From: Streptomyces curacoi
Lineage (GTDB): Bacteria; Actinomycetota; Actinomycetes; Streptomycetales; Streptomycetaceae
NCBI RefSeq assembly: GCF_001513975.1
Contig: NZ_KQ947984.1
Coordinates: 186,001 to 250,000 of the forward strand
Reading direction: 5' to 3'
Length of the DNA: 64,000 nt
In this document: one piece after another, positions 51,535 through 60,687 of the stretch
How the letters are laid out: each line of letters starts with the position of its first letter
Numbering within the stretch: position 1 is the first letter of the stretch
Notes under the pieces: model-generated
Database searches by the model: none
Told to the model about the DNA's origin: nothing
What the model saw: only the letters and a program-made list of their open reading frames with translations
Program-made: the position numbers and the translations under genes

Positions 51535-52839
51535 ATGCACGATGTACGCACAGTAAGGGCGCCCTCCATGCTGCGGCTCGCGGCCGCCTCGCTCGCCGGG
51601 ACAGCCATCGAGTTCTACGACTTCTTCGTCTACGGGACCGCGGCGGCGCTGGTCCTGGGGCCCCTGTTCTTCCCGACGTTCTCGCCGGTGGCGGGAACCC
51701 TGGCCGCCTTCGCCACGTTCGGTGTGGGCTTTGTGGCGCGGCCACTGGGGTCGGTGCTGTTCGGGCACATCGGGGACCGGCACGGACGTCGGCCCGTCCT
51801 CGTCGCCTCGCTCCTGCTGACCGGGGCCTCCACGGTCGCGGTCGGCTGTGTACCGACGTACGACACGATCGGTGTGGCCGCTCCCCTGCTGCTGCTCGTA
51901 CTGCGTTTTCTGCAGGGTCTGGGGATCGGCGGCGAGTGGGGCGGGGCAGTGCTGCTGACCGTGGAGCACGCGCCCGCGGGGCGGCGCGGCCTGTGGTCGA
52001 GTTTCCCGCAGGTCGGGCCGGCGCTGGGCTTCCTGCTCGCCAACGGTGTGGTGCTGGGGCTCTCGGCGACGCTGTCCGAGGCGCAGTTCTCCGCGTGGGG
52101 ATGGCGCGTGCCGTTCTGGGCGGCGGGGGTGCTGGCCCTGGTGGGGCTGTGGCTGCGGTCGTCACTCGCAGAGAGCCCTCAGTTCCTCGACATCGACGAC
52201 CACGCGCGCGTGCCGCTCACCGAGGTCGTACGCGACCACTGGCGGCTCGTTCTGCTGACGGCCGGTGGGCTCGCGATCGGATACGCGATCTTCTACACCG
52301 TGACGACCTGGTCGCTCGCGTACGCCACGGAGCGGCTGGGTGTGAACCGCAGCGTCATGCTGGTCTGCATCATGGGGGCGGTGGTGGTGAAGGGCGCGCT
52401 CACACCGCTGATGGCGGTGCTCGGCGACCGGTACGGGCGGCGGCCCCTGTGCCTCATCGGGTGCGCTGCCGCCGCCCTGTGGATGTTGCCGATGGTCGCG
52501 CTCCTGGCGACGGGCGCGCCGCTGCCGATGTTCCTGGGGTTCGTCGGGGCGATGATCGCGTTCATCACCATGTTCGCCGTGATCGCCGCGTACCTTCCGG
52601 AGCTGTACGAGCCCCGGGTGCGCTGCACGGGCGCCGCGGTGGGCTACAACCTCGGCGGAGTGCTCGGAGGTGCGCTCACTCCGATCGTGGCGACGGCACT
52701 CGCCGAGCAGGGCGGTCGGGTGCCCTGGGGCGTGGGGGCGTATCTGACGGGGATCGCGCTGCTCAGCCTGGCGTGCTTCGCGCTGCTGCCCGAGACGCGC
52801 CCGGTGCCTGCCGTGGCCGCGGAGCCCGCCACCGGGTGA
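51535..52839 (+). CDS. MFS transporter, metabolite:H+ symporter (MHS/ShiA-like)
   Basis: A 434-residue 12-helix transporter. AGTAIEFYDFFVYGTAAALV at the N terminus, GHIGDRHGRRPVL (motif A), RFLQGLGIGGEWGGAVLL and ESPQF are hallmarks of the MHS family of proline/betaine, citrate and shikimate symporters. The actual substrate is unknown. It is 62 bases after the S66 peptidase gene. Confidence 0.9.
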   Translation: MHDVRTVRAPSMLRLAAASLAGTAIEFYDFFVYGTAAALVLGPLFFPTFSPVAGTLAAFATFGVGFVARPLGSVLFGHIGDRHGRRPVLVASLLLTGASTVAVGCVPTYDTIGVAAPLLLLVLRFLQGLGIGGEWGGAVLLTVEHAPAGRRGLWSSFPQVGPALGFLLANGVVLGLSATLSEAQFSAWGWRVPFWAAGVLALVGLWLRSSLAESPQFLDIDDHARVPLTEVVRDHWRLVLLTAGGLAIGYAIFYTVTTWSLAYATERLGVNRSVMLVCIMGAVVVKGALTPLMAVLGDRYGRRPLCLIGCAAAALWMLPMVALLATGAPLPMFLGFVGAMIAFITMFAVIAAYLPELYEPRVRCTGAAVGYNLGGVLGGALTPIVATALAEQGGRVPWGVGAYLTGIALLSLACFALLPETRPVPAVAAEPATG

Positions 52840-52908
52840 CGGGCTCCGCAGCACGGCGGGGCACGGCGCACGTAGGGCAGTGCGCACGGCGGGCACCGCA
52901 CACGGCGA

Positions 52909-54009
52909 CTACGGATTGATCGCGAGTTCCAGATAGGCCGCGAACAGCACCAGGTGGACGCCTCCTTGGAGCGGTGTCGCCCGCCCCGGAACCACCGTCA
53001 GCGAGCTCACCACCACCGTCAGGGCGAGGAGCACCATGTGCGTGGGGCCGAGGCCGAGGACGAGCGGGCCCGAGAGCCAGATGGAGGCGAGGGCGACCGC
53101 GGGGATGGTCAGGCCGATGCTGGCCATCGCCGAGCCGAGCGCGAGGTTCAGACTGGTCTGCACGCGGTCCCGGCGGGCCGAGCGCAGCGCGGCGATCGTC
53201 TCCGGGAGCAGCACCAGCATGGCGATGATCACGCCGACGACGGCGTGGGGCAGGCCGGCGGCCTCCACTCCGGACTCGATGGTGGGCGACACGCCCTTGG
53301 CCAGGCCGACCACGCCGATCAGGGCCAGGCCCAGCAGCCCCAGGCTGATCATGGCGGTGCGGGCTGAGGGCACGTCGGCATGGTCGTCCGCAGTGATCAC
53401 CTCGCCCTGCCGGGTGATGGGGAGGAAGTAGTCGCGATGGCGCACGGTCTGGGTCGCCACGAACAGGCCGTAGAGGATCAACGAGGAGAGCGCGGCGAAG
53501 GTCAGCTGTACGCCGGAGAACTCCGGGCCGGGCTTGCTCGTGGTGAACGTCGGCAGCACCAGGCTGAGCGTGGCCAGGGTGGCGACGGTGGCGAGGGCGG
53601 CGCCGGTGCCCTCGGGGTTGAAGACCGCCGTGCGGTGCCGCAGCGAGGCAACCAGCAGGCACAGGCCGACGATGCCGTTGCAGGTGATCATCACGGCCGC
53701 GAAGACCGTGTCTCTGGCGAGGGTGGAGCTCTTGTCGCCGCCGTCGGCCATCAGGGTCACGATCAGGGCGACCTCGATGATCGTGACGGCGACGGCGAGG
53801 ACGAGGGAGCCGAAGGGTTCGCCGACCCGGTGGGCGACCACTTCGGCGTGGTGTACGGCGGCCAGGACGGCCCCCGCGAGGACCAGGGTCACCAGCGCGA
53901 CGGCCGCGCCGGGCAGATCCCGTCCCCAGGTGAAGGCCAGCAGGACTACCGCGAGCACCGGCACCAGGGACGTCCACCGGGTCGCGAGCGGCCTGAGCCG
54001 AGCGATCAT
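52909..54009 (-). CDS. Calcium:proton antiporter (ChaA-like)
   Basis: A 366-residue cation/proton exchanger with about ten helices. The two alpha-repeat motifs with acidic centres are VAVTIIEVALIVTLMADG and IIAMLVLLPETIAALRSA, matching the CaCA superfamily. It probably removes Ca2+ or Na+ in exchange for protons. The ATG at 54009 is in a 314-base gap from the TerC gene. Ca2+ is also relevant to the neighbouring TerD proteins, but a link is inference. Confidence 0.9.
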   Translation of the reverse strand: MIARLRPLATRWTSLVPVLAVVLLAFTWGRDLPGAAVALVTLVLAGAVLAAVHHAEVVAHRVGEPFGSLVLAVAVTIIEVALIVTLMADGGDKSSTLARDTVFAAVMITCNGIVGLCLLVASLRHRTAVFNPEGTGAALATVATLATLSLVLPTFTTSKPGPEFSGVQLTFAALSSLILYGLFVATQTVRHRDYFLPITRQGEVITADDHADVPSARTAMISLGLLGLALIGVVGLAKGVSPTIESGVEAAGLPHAVVGVIIAMLVLLPETIAALRSARRDRVQTSLNLALGSAMASIGLTIPAVALASIWLSGPLVLGLGPTHMVLLALTVVVSSLTVVPGRATPLQGGVHLVLFAAYLELAINP

Positions 54010-54126
54010 GGAGCGATCGTCGCAGAGGCGTTCGGGGTTCGCATTCCGGTCTTCGGGGCTGCCGGGCGGCCCCGCGCCCTCGGGATGCGGGGCCCCTGTG
54101 CGTCGTATGTCGCTACGCGAAATCGG

Positions 54127-54177
54127 TCATCTCCTGTACGTCGCGATCTCGAAGTCGATGATCTGCACGAACTTCAT
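54127..54177 (-). pseudogene. Possible gene-start remnant (MKFVQIIDFE...)
   Basis: An ATG-initiated 16-codon frame encodes MKFVQIIDFEIATYRR then stop. I recognise MKFVQIIDF/Y as the start of a conserved Streptomyces small protein family; here the rest is missing. It may be a truncated relic rather than a functional gene. Confidence 0.35.
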
Positions 54178-54252
54178 GAGTGCGTCCACAGGTGCCCACC
54201 CTGCCGTGGCGCCCCCGGCCGGGACCGGCCGGGACACCCCGCCCCCAACGCA

Positions 54253-54299
54253 GCACCGGGAGAGGTGCTCGGCAATTCGCTGGGCACCACTCCCGGTGT
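54253..54299 (-). terminator. Terminator downstream of TerC gene
   Basis: An imperfect inverted repeat: GCACCGGGAGAGGTGC on the left and GCACCACTCCCGGTG on the right, around GCAATTCGC. It lies 25-70 bases after the terC-family stop. Confidence 0.65.
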
Positions 54300-54323
54300 T
54301 GGTTGTTGCTACGTCCGACGTGG

Positions 54324-55325
54324 TCAGACGTCGATGCTGTCCTTTGGAGCGCCTTCGCTCCGCTCCTGCGCCGCCTCGGCCGCCGCCTGCTTCTTGGAGG
54401 CCCTCAGGCTGGTGATCGTGGTGACGATCAGGACCGAGCAGATCACGCCGAGCGAGACGGGGATGCTGATCTCGGGGACATGGACCCCGGACTCGTGCAG
54501 CGCGTGCAGCACGAGCTTGACGCCGATGAAGCCCAGGATGATCGACAGACCGTAGCTGAGGTGGACCAGCTTCTTCAGCAGGCCGCCGATCAGGAAGTAC
54601 AGCTGCCTCAGACCCATCAGCGCGAAGGCGTTGGCCGTGAACACGATGTACGGGTCCTGCGTCAGGCCGAAGATCGCGGGGATGGAGTCGAGCGCGAACA
54701 GCACGTCGGTGGAGCCGATCGCCAGCATCACGACCAGCATCGGGGTCATGACCCGCTTGCCGTTCTGCTGGATCCACAGCTTGGTGCCGTGGTAGCGGTC
54801 GGCGACACCGAACCTGCGCTCGGCGGCCTTGAGCAGCTTGTTCTCCTCCCAGTCCTCGTCCTCCTCGTTGGCCCTGGCCTCCTGGATGAGCTTCCAGGCG
54901 GTCCAGATGAGGAAGGCACCGAAGAGGTAGAACACCCACGAGAAGCTGGCGAGGATCGCAGCACCCGCGGCAATGAAGATCGCCCGCAGCACCAGGGCTA
55001 TGAGGACACCGATGAGCAGCACACGCTGCTGGTACTGGGACGGCACCGCGAACTTCGCCATGATCAGGACGAAGACGAAGAGATTGTCGACACTCAGCGA
55101 CTTCTCGGTGATGAAGCCCGCGAAGAACTCGCCGGCGGGCTGTCCGCCGCCGAAGACGAGCAAGCCGAGCCCGAAGAGGGCGGCCAGGACGATCCAGACG
55201 ACCGTCCAGATTCCGGCTTCCTTGATCGACACGTCATGCGGCTTGCGGCCGATGAAGAAATCGACCGCGATCAGGGCGGCAAGGCCCACGATGGTCAGGA
55301 CCCACAGGGTCGTGGAAACTTCCAC
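54324..55325 (-). CDS. TerC/Alx-family membrane protein, probable Mn2+ exporter
   Basis: A 333-residue protein with about nine helices. The TerC-family metal motifs are ITEKSLSVDNLFVFVLIM and AIGSTDVLFALDSIPAIFG, each with Asp and Asn in helices. The GTG at 55325 follows GGAGGCGCA. An upstream in-frame ATG exists but would place the start before the riboswitch. The leader matches a yybP-ykoY manganese riboswitch, so Mn2+ efflux or homeostasis is the best function, as for Alx and MntP-regulated systems. Confidence 0.92.
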   Translation of the reverse strand: MEVSTTLWVLTIVGLAALIAVDFFIGRKPHDVSIKEAGIWTVVWIVLAALFGLGLLVFGGGQPAGEFFAGFITEKSLSVDNLFVFVLIMAKFAVPSQYQQRVLLIGVLIALVLRAIFIAAGAAILASFSWVFYLFGAFLIWTAWKLIQEARANEEDEDWEENKLLKAAERRFGVADRYHGTKLWIQQNGKRVMTPMLVVMLAIGSTDVLFALDSIPAIFGLTQDPYIVFTANAFALMGLRQLYFLIGGLLKKLVHLSYGLSIILGFIGVKLVLHALHESGVHVPEISIPVSLGVICSVLIVTTITSLRASKKQAAAEAAQERSEGAPKDSIDV

Positions 55326-55370
55326 TGCGCCTCCGGCAGTCGTAACGGCAAATGTCAGCGTCGTCGCGCG

Positions 55371-55469
55371 CCGGAGGTCTCTTCCACCCATGATGGGCCG
55401 ACGCCCCGGGATCTGGCCGGATCCGTATTGACGGGTACGTCGCAGCAGACAGGGAGTACTCCCCTCCGT
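55371..55469 (-). ncRNA. yybP-ykoY (Mn2+) riboswitch
   Basis: On the minus strand the RNA begins CGGAGGGGAGTACTCCC (the conserved GGGGAGUA loop), contains GTCAATACGG and CCGG pairs, and ends AGAGACCTCCG. CGGAGG (55463-55468) pairs with CCTCCG (55372-55377) as the closing P1 stem. These are the conserved elements of RF00080-type riboswitches. Its gene is a TerC family member, a usual partner. Confidence 0.8.
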
Positions 55470-55476
55470 GGGATGA

Positions 55477-55505
55477 ACAGTACCCAATCACCAAGGAAAG
55501 GTAAA
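55477..55505 (-). promoter_or_regulatory. Promoter of the riboswitch-terC transcript
   Basis: TTTACC (55500-55505) and TACTGT (55477-55482) are separated by 17 bases. Predicted initiation, near 55470, coincides with the first base pair of the riboswitch. Confidence 0.55.
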
Positions 55506-55548
55506 GCGCTTGGCAAAAGAAGTGCCAAGTCAGCTGGTCAGGGGCGCT

Positions 55549-57660
55549 TTACCTGTACTTGGCCCGGGCCGCGGCGACCTCGGTGAGCACCTGCTGGAGC
55601 ACCTGGCTGCCGGGCGGCACGAGTGAGGGCTCGTAGGTCCAGGCGTGCCCCACCCACGGGTCGGCGAGGTGGTCGTCCGGCACGGGCGTCAGTCGCAGCA
55701 GCGAACGCCACAGCGGGTCGAGCAACGGGCCGTAGCCGACGGCCTCCTCACGGTCCGCGACCATCATCAGGTGGACGCCGACGGCCGGGCCCTCGTCCGC
55801 CAGGTAGCGCAGCTGGTTCACGGCCCGGTCGTCGAAGCCGTGCGGGAAGTCGTTGACGATCAGCAGCTGCTCGGAGGTGTCGAATCCGGGCGGCAGGGAG
55901 TCGGGCGCACCGCCGCGCACGGCCATCTGCACCAGGTCGACGCGCTGGGTGAGCCGCGCGAGAACCTCCGCGACACCCGCCGCGCCCACGGCGGGCGGCG
56001 CCGCGAGCACCCCGGTCTGCACCAGCGGCGCCAGGGCCTGGGCGCCCGAACCGGCCGGATCGATGACGTGCACGGTGAACTCGCCCGCGGGGTGAACGGC
56101 AAGCAGCCGTGCCGCGTGCGCCACCGCAGTCTCCATCGCGAGACGCCGCAGGTCGTGGGAGTCGGTGAACGAGCCGTCGAGCGACCCGCCGCGTCCGCTG
56201 TCGATCCACAGACCGCGCTCCAACGGCAGCCGGACCAGCATCGGAATGCGCAACTGGGCGCTCTCGGGCAGGTGGAGGTCACCCAGACGCAGGGCCATGG
56301 GCATCTCCATCGGTACGCGGTAACCGTGCCAGACGGGGTTGTCCCAGCGCGCGTACGCGGGCGGCAGGGCGGGTTCGACGACCTCGGACTCGGCGGTGAG
56401 CTGGGCGATGTCCCGGTCGAGCGTCGCACTGGCCTGGTTGACGAGCTGCGCGTGCTTGGCCTGGGCGGCCTCGCGTGCGGCATCACCCTGTCCGCCGATC
56501 CGGCTGCGCGGGTCCGACAGGACCTGGTCGAGCTCCTTCTCCATGCGCGAGTCGGCGAAGTCGACCGCACTGCGGTAGGCGGCGGTCGTGCGCGCCAGGT
56601 CCTCGAACATGCCCCACACCTGGTTGTAGAGCCGCTCGTCCATGGACCAGCCGGTGGCGTCGCCCGCGACGGGCGGCGCGGGCTGTCCGGGCTGGGCCGG
56701 GGGCGCGGCCGGCGGGGGCGGCGGTGCTGCGTTCTGGCGGCGCGGGTGGCTGTAGTTGATCGAGCCGCCGGACGTGGGCGCGGATGTGTGGTGGGGGTCC
56801 GTGGTGTCGGCCCCGCCCTGATACGACGGCTGCGGGGCCGTCCGGTCCGGTACGCCGGGCGTTTGTGTGCCGTAGGGAGAGGTCGGCTCAGGGCTGGGCC
56901 CGCCCGGTATGCCAGGCGTCTGGGTGCCGTAGGGCGATGTCGGCTGCGGTGGTACGGGGCCGGAGGCGCCCTGCGGTGCGGGGCCGCCCTGGTCCGGGCC
57001 GAGTGCCGGTGCGGCCGTCTGCCGGGAACGGTCCCCGTCCGTCCGGGGCGGAGGTGCCGGCACGGAGCGGGCCATGCCCTGGGCCACCGCTTCGAGGATG
57101 TCGCCGGCGAGTTGGTGGGCCTGGGGCAGGCCCTGGTCGGTGAAGAGGTCCGCGAGGCCGTCGGCGTAGCCCTGGCCGATGGCACGTACCTTCCAGGCGC
57201 CCTGGCGGCGATAGAGCTCCAGGGCGATGACGGCCGACTCGGCCTCCAGGCCGGTGAGGGTGTACGTGGCGATCTCGGTGCCGTCGAGGCCGGTGACCGC
57301 GACGAAGGGGACGGCGACGGCGCCGAACCGGGTCGGGCCTCCCCCGCTCCCGGCTCCGTTCGAGCGGGCGGCGCCCCCGTCCCCGACCGGCAGGGCGAGC
57401 AGCACACTGACGCGGTGGACGGACTCCGGCATGGCGTCCAGATCCACTGCGAGGCGATGGTCGGCGGCGGCCTGCCGGGAGACCTCAAGACCGGGCAGGG
57501 TGGGGGCGCCGGGGTGGGCGACCCGTTCGACGCCGTGGATCCTGCCCTGCTCGTCGCCGAGCGTGGCTCCGGCGACGATCGGCGTCCCGGCCGAGATCCG
57601 GATCTCCAGACGGGTCTGGGAGAGCGGGTGGTTCTGCCCCCGCACCAGCTCGGCCGTCAT
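55549..57660 (-). CDS. TerD domain fused to degenerate FtsK/HerA-like ATPase domain
   Basis: A 703-residue protein in three parts. Residues 1-175 are a TerD domain (RISAGTPIVAGATLG; VRAIGQGYADGLADLF). Residues 200-340 are a Pro/Gly/Gln-rich linker with a direct repeat PTSPYGTQTPG (240-250, 259-269). Residues 345-430 are helical, and 460-690 resemble an FtsK/EssC-type ATPase: VHVIDPAGSGAQALAPL, VLARLTQRVDL, QLLIVNDFPHGF (Walker B position) and VGVHLMMVADREEA. The Walker A site (about 487-498, DSGRGGSLDGSF) has no GKS/T. Ter proteins are linked to tellurite, DNA-damage and phage stress; binding without hydrolysis is inferred. Confidence 0.8.
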   Translation of the reverse strand: MTAELVRGQNHPLSQTRLEIRISAGTPIVAGATLGDEQGRIHGVERVAHPGAPTLPGLEVSRQAAADHRLAVDLDAMPESVHRVSVLLALPVGDGGAARSNGAGSGGGPTRFGAVAVPFVAVTGLDGTEIATYTLTGLEAESAVIALELYRRQGAWKVRAIGQGYADGLADLFTDQGLPQAHQLAGDILEAVAQGMARSVPAPPPRTDGDRSRQTAAPALGPDQGGPAPQGASGPVPPQPTSPYGTQTPGIPGGPSPEPTSPYGTQTPGVPDRTAPQPSYQGGADTTDPHHTSAPTSGGSINYSHPRRQNAAPPPPPAAPPAQPGQPAPPVAGDATGWSMDERLYNQVWGMFEDLARTTAAYRSAVDFADSRMEKELDQVLSDPRSRIGGQGDAAREAAQAKHAQLVNQASATLDRDIAQLTAESEVVEPALPPAYARWDNPVWHGYRVPMEMPMALRLGDLHLPESAQLRIPMLVRLPLERGLWIDSGRGGSLDGSFTDSHDLRRLAMETAVAHAARLLAVHPAGEFTVHVIDPAGSGAQALAPLVQTGVLAAPPAVGAAGVAEVLARLTQRVDLVQMAVRGGAPDSLPPGFDTSEQLLIVNDFPHGFDDRAVNQLRYLADEGPAVGVHLMMVADREEAVGYGPLLDPLWRSLLRLTPVPDDHLADPWVGHAWTYEPSLVPPGSQVLQQVLTEVAAARAKYR

Positions 57661-57722
57661 GCCTTCGTCCCCCTGTGTCGCTTGTCGTGTCGTGTGCCGC
57701 TCGCCGGGCCCTCTTCCCGGCC

Positions 57723-58298
57723 TTACAGGACCGGCAGGATCGACGGCATCAGATCCTGGAAGGTGCGTCCGTTGGCCTGGGTGCCGAGGGCTGTCATCGT
57801 CCAGCCCGGGCCCGAGCGGTGCACCTTCGCCATGATCTGGGCGGTGTAGGCGCCACCGCCCGCGAGGGTGTAGCGGGCGAGCTCCTGACCGTTGGTCTCG
57901 TCGACCAGGCGGCAGAACGCGTTCTGCACCTCCTGGAAGGTCTGGCCCGTGAAGGAGTTGACCGTGAAGACGATCTGGTCGATGTGGACCGGGACGCGCG
58001 CGAGGTCGACGAGGATCGCCTCGTCGTCGCCCTGGCCGACACCGCCGACGAGGTTGTCCCCGGTGTGGCGCACCGAGCCGTCGTCGCTCACCAGATGGCG
58101 GAAGAAGACGACGTCGACCGGCTGCTTGTCCGCGAACAGGACGGCGGAGGCGTCCAGGTCGACCTCCCGCGTACGCGAGCCGAACAGGCCGCGCCGGGGA
58201 GCCGCCTGCCAGCCGAGACCCATGCGCACCGCGGTCAGGCTGCCGCCGTCGCTCTTCTGCAGACTGATGGCCTGACCCTTGGTCATGTTGACGGTCAC
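57723..58298 (-). CDS. TerD family stress protein
   Basis: A 191-residue TerD/CABP-family protein. MTKGQAISLQK at the start, VDLDASAVLF, and NLVGGVGQGDDEAILVDLARVP with the conserved acidic Ca2+-binding residues, then VNSFTGQTFQEVQNAFCRLVD, make a full TerD domain. The GTG at 58298 follows GAGAGGGGA. A DNA-damage-type promoter lies at 58357-58379; the TerD-ATPase fusion follows 62 bases downstream and is probably in the same transcript. Confidence 0.93.
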   Translation of the reverse strand: MTVNMTKGQAISLQKSDGGSLTAVRMGLGWQAAPRRGLFGSRTREVDLDASAVLFADKQPVDVVFFRHLVSDDGSVRHTGDNLVGGVGQGDDEAILVDLARVPVHIDQIVFTVNSFTGQTFQEVQNAFCRLVDETNGQELARYTLAGGGAYTAQIMAKVHRSGPGWTMTALGTQANGRTFQDLMPSILPVL

Positions 58299-58356
58299 GT
58301 GCTGATTCCCCTCTCGAACTGTCCCCTGTTGGCCGCGGACCCCGCGGATGACCAAA

Positions 58357-58379
58357 ACCCTACGCAGGGGCACTGACAG
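58357..58379 (-). promoter_or_regulatory. PafBC/RecA-NDp-type promoter for terD genes
   Basis: On the minus strand CTGTCAGTGCC (58369-58379), six bases, TAGGGT (58357-58362). It matches the damage promoter in all but the first base. Initiation near 58350 leaves a leader of about 50 bases. Confidence 0.65.
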
Positions 58380-58457
58380 GGCCGTACCCCGGTCCGCACT
58401 TTGTGTCGGTCTTGCAACACACTGCGTGCGTGGTGGTCCGTGGGGGACCGCCAGGGC

Positions 58458-58487
58458 GGCGCCGGTCCCAGGGTGCGGACCGGCGCC
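58458..58487 (-). terminator. Terminator downstream of uvrB
   Basis: GGCGCCGGTCC (58458-58468) and GGACCGGCGCC (58477-58487) are perfect 11-base arms with an eight-base loop, 12 bases after the uvrB stop. Confidence 0.7.
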
Positions 58488-58499
58488 TGCGCGGGCCCG

Positions 58500-60647
58500 T
58501 CAGGCCAGGCCCGCCTCCTTCATCTGGCGCAGTTCCTTCTTCATCTCGGCCACCTCGTCGCGCAGCCGGGCCGCGATCTCGAACTGCAGATCCGCGGCGG
58601 CGGCGCGCATACGCTCCGTCAACTCCTCGATCTGCTCGGCCAGCTCGGCCGCCGGCCGGTCGGTCGGCACCGTCTCCTTGGCCTTGCCCTTGGCGGTCTT
58701 GGCCGCCTTCGCACCCTTGGCGGCCTTGTCGCCGAGGGAGGGCACGGGGGCTTTGGTGGCCCGGCCGTCCTTCTTCGCGCGATACCCCGAGCCGAGCAGC
58801 TGCTCCGTGTCGACGCCCTCGCGGGCGATCTGCGCGACGATGTCGTTGATCTTCTTGCGCAGCGGCTGGGGGTCGATGCCGTTCGCCTTGTTGTACGCGA
58901 CCTGCTTCTCCCGGCGGCGGTTGGTCTCGTCGATGGCCTTCTCCATCGCCGGGGTGATCTTGTCGGCGTACATATGGACCTGGCCGGAGACATTGCGTGC
59001 CGCACGGCCGATGGTCTGGATGAGGGACGTGCCCGAGCGCAGGAAGCCCTCCTTGTCGGCGTCGAGGATCGCCACCAGGGACACCTCGGGCAGGTCGAGG
59101 CCCTCGCGGAGGAGGTTGATGCCGACGAGGACGTCGAACTCGCCGGAGCGAAGTTCGCGCAGCAGCTCCACACGGCGCAGCGTGTCGACGTCGCTGTGCA
59201 GATAGCGCACCTGGATGCCGAGCTCCAGGAAGTAGGCGGTGAGGTCCTCGGCCATCTTCTTGGTGAGGGTGGTGACCAGGACGCGCTCGTCCTTCTCGAC
59301 GCGCTTTCGGATCTCGTGCACCAGGTCGTCGATCTGGCCCTCGGTGGGCTTGACGACGACCTCCGGGTCGACGAGGCCGGTCGGGCGGATGATCTGCTCG
59401 ACCTGGCCGTCCGCGCGGGAGAGCTCGTAGGTGCCCGGGGTCGCCGACAGATAGACGGTCTGCCCGATGCGCTCCTGGAACTCCTCCCACTTCAGGGGGC
59501 GGTTGTCCAGGGCGGAGGGCAGCCGGAAGCCGTGCTCGACGAGGGTGCGCTTGCGGGACGCGTCGCCCTCGTACATGGCTCCGATCTGCGGCACGGTGAC
59601 GTGCGACTCGTCGATGACGAGCAGGAAGTCGTCCGGGAAGTAGTCCAGCAGGGTGTTCGGCGGGGAGCCGGGCGAGCGCCCGTCGAAATGCATCGAGTAG
59701 TTCTCCACACCGGAGCAGGTGCCGATCTGGCGGAGCATCTCCAGGTCGTACGTCGTACGCATCCGCAGCCGCTGGGCCTCCAGGAGCTTGCCCTGCTTCT
59801 CCAGTTCGGCGAGGCGCTCCCCCAGCTCCTTCTCGATGTCGTTGACGGCCCGCTCCATGCGCTCGGGGCCCGCGACGTAGTGGGAGGCCGGGAAGACGTA
59901 CAGCTGCTGGTCGTCGCTGATGATCTCGCCGGTGAGCGGGTGGAGGGTGGACAGGGCCTCGATCTCGTCGCCGAACATCTCGATGCGGACGGCGAGCTCC
60001 TCGTAGACCGGGAAGATCTCGATGGTGTCACCGCGCACGCGGAAGGTGCCGCGGGTGAAGGCCATGTCGTTGCGCGTGTACTGGATGTCCACGAAGCGGC
60101 GCAGCAGTTGGTCCCGGTCGATCTCGTCGCCGACCTTGAGGGGGACCATGCGGTCCACGTACTCCTGCGGGGTACCGAGGCCGTAGATGCAGGAGACCGA
60201 GGCGACCACGATGACGTCACGGCGGGTGAGCAGCGAGTTGGTCGCGGAGTGGCGCAGGCGCTCGACCTCCTCGTTGATCGAGGAGTCCTTCTCGATATAG
60301 GTGTCCGACTGCGGGACGTACGCCTCGGGCTGGTAGTAGTCGTAGTACGAGACGAAGTACTCGACGGCGTTGTTCGGCAGCAGCTCGCGGAACTCGTTCG
60401 CCAGCTGGGCGGCCAGCGTTTTGTTCGGCGCCATCACCAGGGTGGGGCGCTGGAGCTTCTCGATCATCCACGCGGTGGTGGCGGACTTGCCGGTGCCGGT
60501 CGCGCCGAGCAGCACGACGTCCTTCTCGCCGGCTTCGATGCGCCGGGCGAGCTCGGCGATGGCCTGCGGCTGGTCGCCGCTGGGCTGGTAGGGGCTGACG
60601 ACCTCGAAAGGCGCCACCGTGCGTTCGATGCTGGAAACGGGCCGCAT
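58500..60647 (-). CDS. uvrB: Excinuclease ABC subunit B
   Basis: A 715-residue helicase-like damage verifier. [19 protein letters not shown] is Walker [21 protein letters not shown] the beta-hairpin, [15 protein letters not shown] the DEAH-like box, and [10 protein letters not shown] motif VI. The UVR domain ([20 protein letters not shown]) closes the C terminus. Before it is a Lys/Ala-rich linker ([19 protein letters not shown]). The ATG at 60647 ([10 protein letters not shown]) lies seven bases from a -10 and has no clear ribosome site, so a leaderless mRNA is predicted. Confidence 0.97.
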   Translation of the reverse strand: MRPVSSIERTVAPFEVVSPYQPSGDQPQAIAELARRIEAGEKDVVLLGATGTGKSATTAWMIEKLQRPTLVMAPNKTLAAQLANEFRELLPNNAVEYFVSYYDYYQPEAYVPQSDTYIEKDSSINEEVERLRHSATNSLLTRRDVIVVASVSCIYGLGTPQEYVDRMVPLKVGDEIDRDQLLRRFVDIQYTRNDMAFTRGTFRVRGDTIEIFPVYEELAVRIEMFGDEIEALSTLHPLTGEIISDDQQLYVFPASHYVAGPERMERAVNDIEKELGERLAELEKQGKLLEAQRLRMRTTYDLEMLRQIGTCSGVENYSMHFDGRSPGSPPNTLLDYFPDDFLLVIDESHVTVPQIGAMYEGDASRKRTLVEHGFRLPSALDNRPLKWEEFQERIGQTVYLSATPGTYELSRADGQVEQIIRPTGLVDPEVVVKPTEGQIDDLVHEIRKRVEKDERVLVTTLTKKMAEDLTAYFLELGIQVRYLHSDVDTLRRVELLRELRSGEFDVLVGINLLREGLDLPEVSLVAILDADKEGFLRSGTSLIQTIGRAARNVSGQVHMYADKITPAMEKAIDETNRRREKQVAYNKANGIDPQPLRKKINDIVAQIAREGVDTEQLLGSGYRAKKDGRATKAPVPSLGDKAAKGAKAAKTAKGKAKETVPTDRPAAELAEQIEELTERMRAAAADLQFEIAARLRDEVAEMKKELRQMKEAGLA

Positions 60648-60654
60648 GGAATCC

Positions 60655-60677
60655 ACCGTACGACCCCCCACTGACAA
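60655..60677 (-). promoter_or_regulatory. PafBC/RecA-NDp-type promoter for uvrB
   Basis: On the minus strand TTGTCAGTGGG (60667-60677), six bases, TACGGT (60655-60660), then GGATTCC and the ATG. It shares the 14 bases GGGTCGTACGGTGG with the ogt promoter. Confidence 0.8.
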
Positions 60678-60687
60678 CGCGGCCCGA

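Noticed and set aside
55645..57849. A 734-codon plus-strand frame
   Set aside because: Antisense shadow of the TerD-ATPase fusion.
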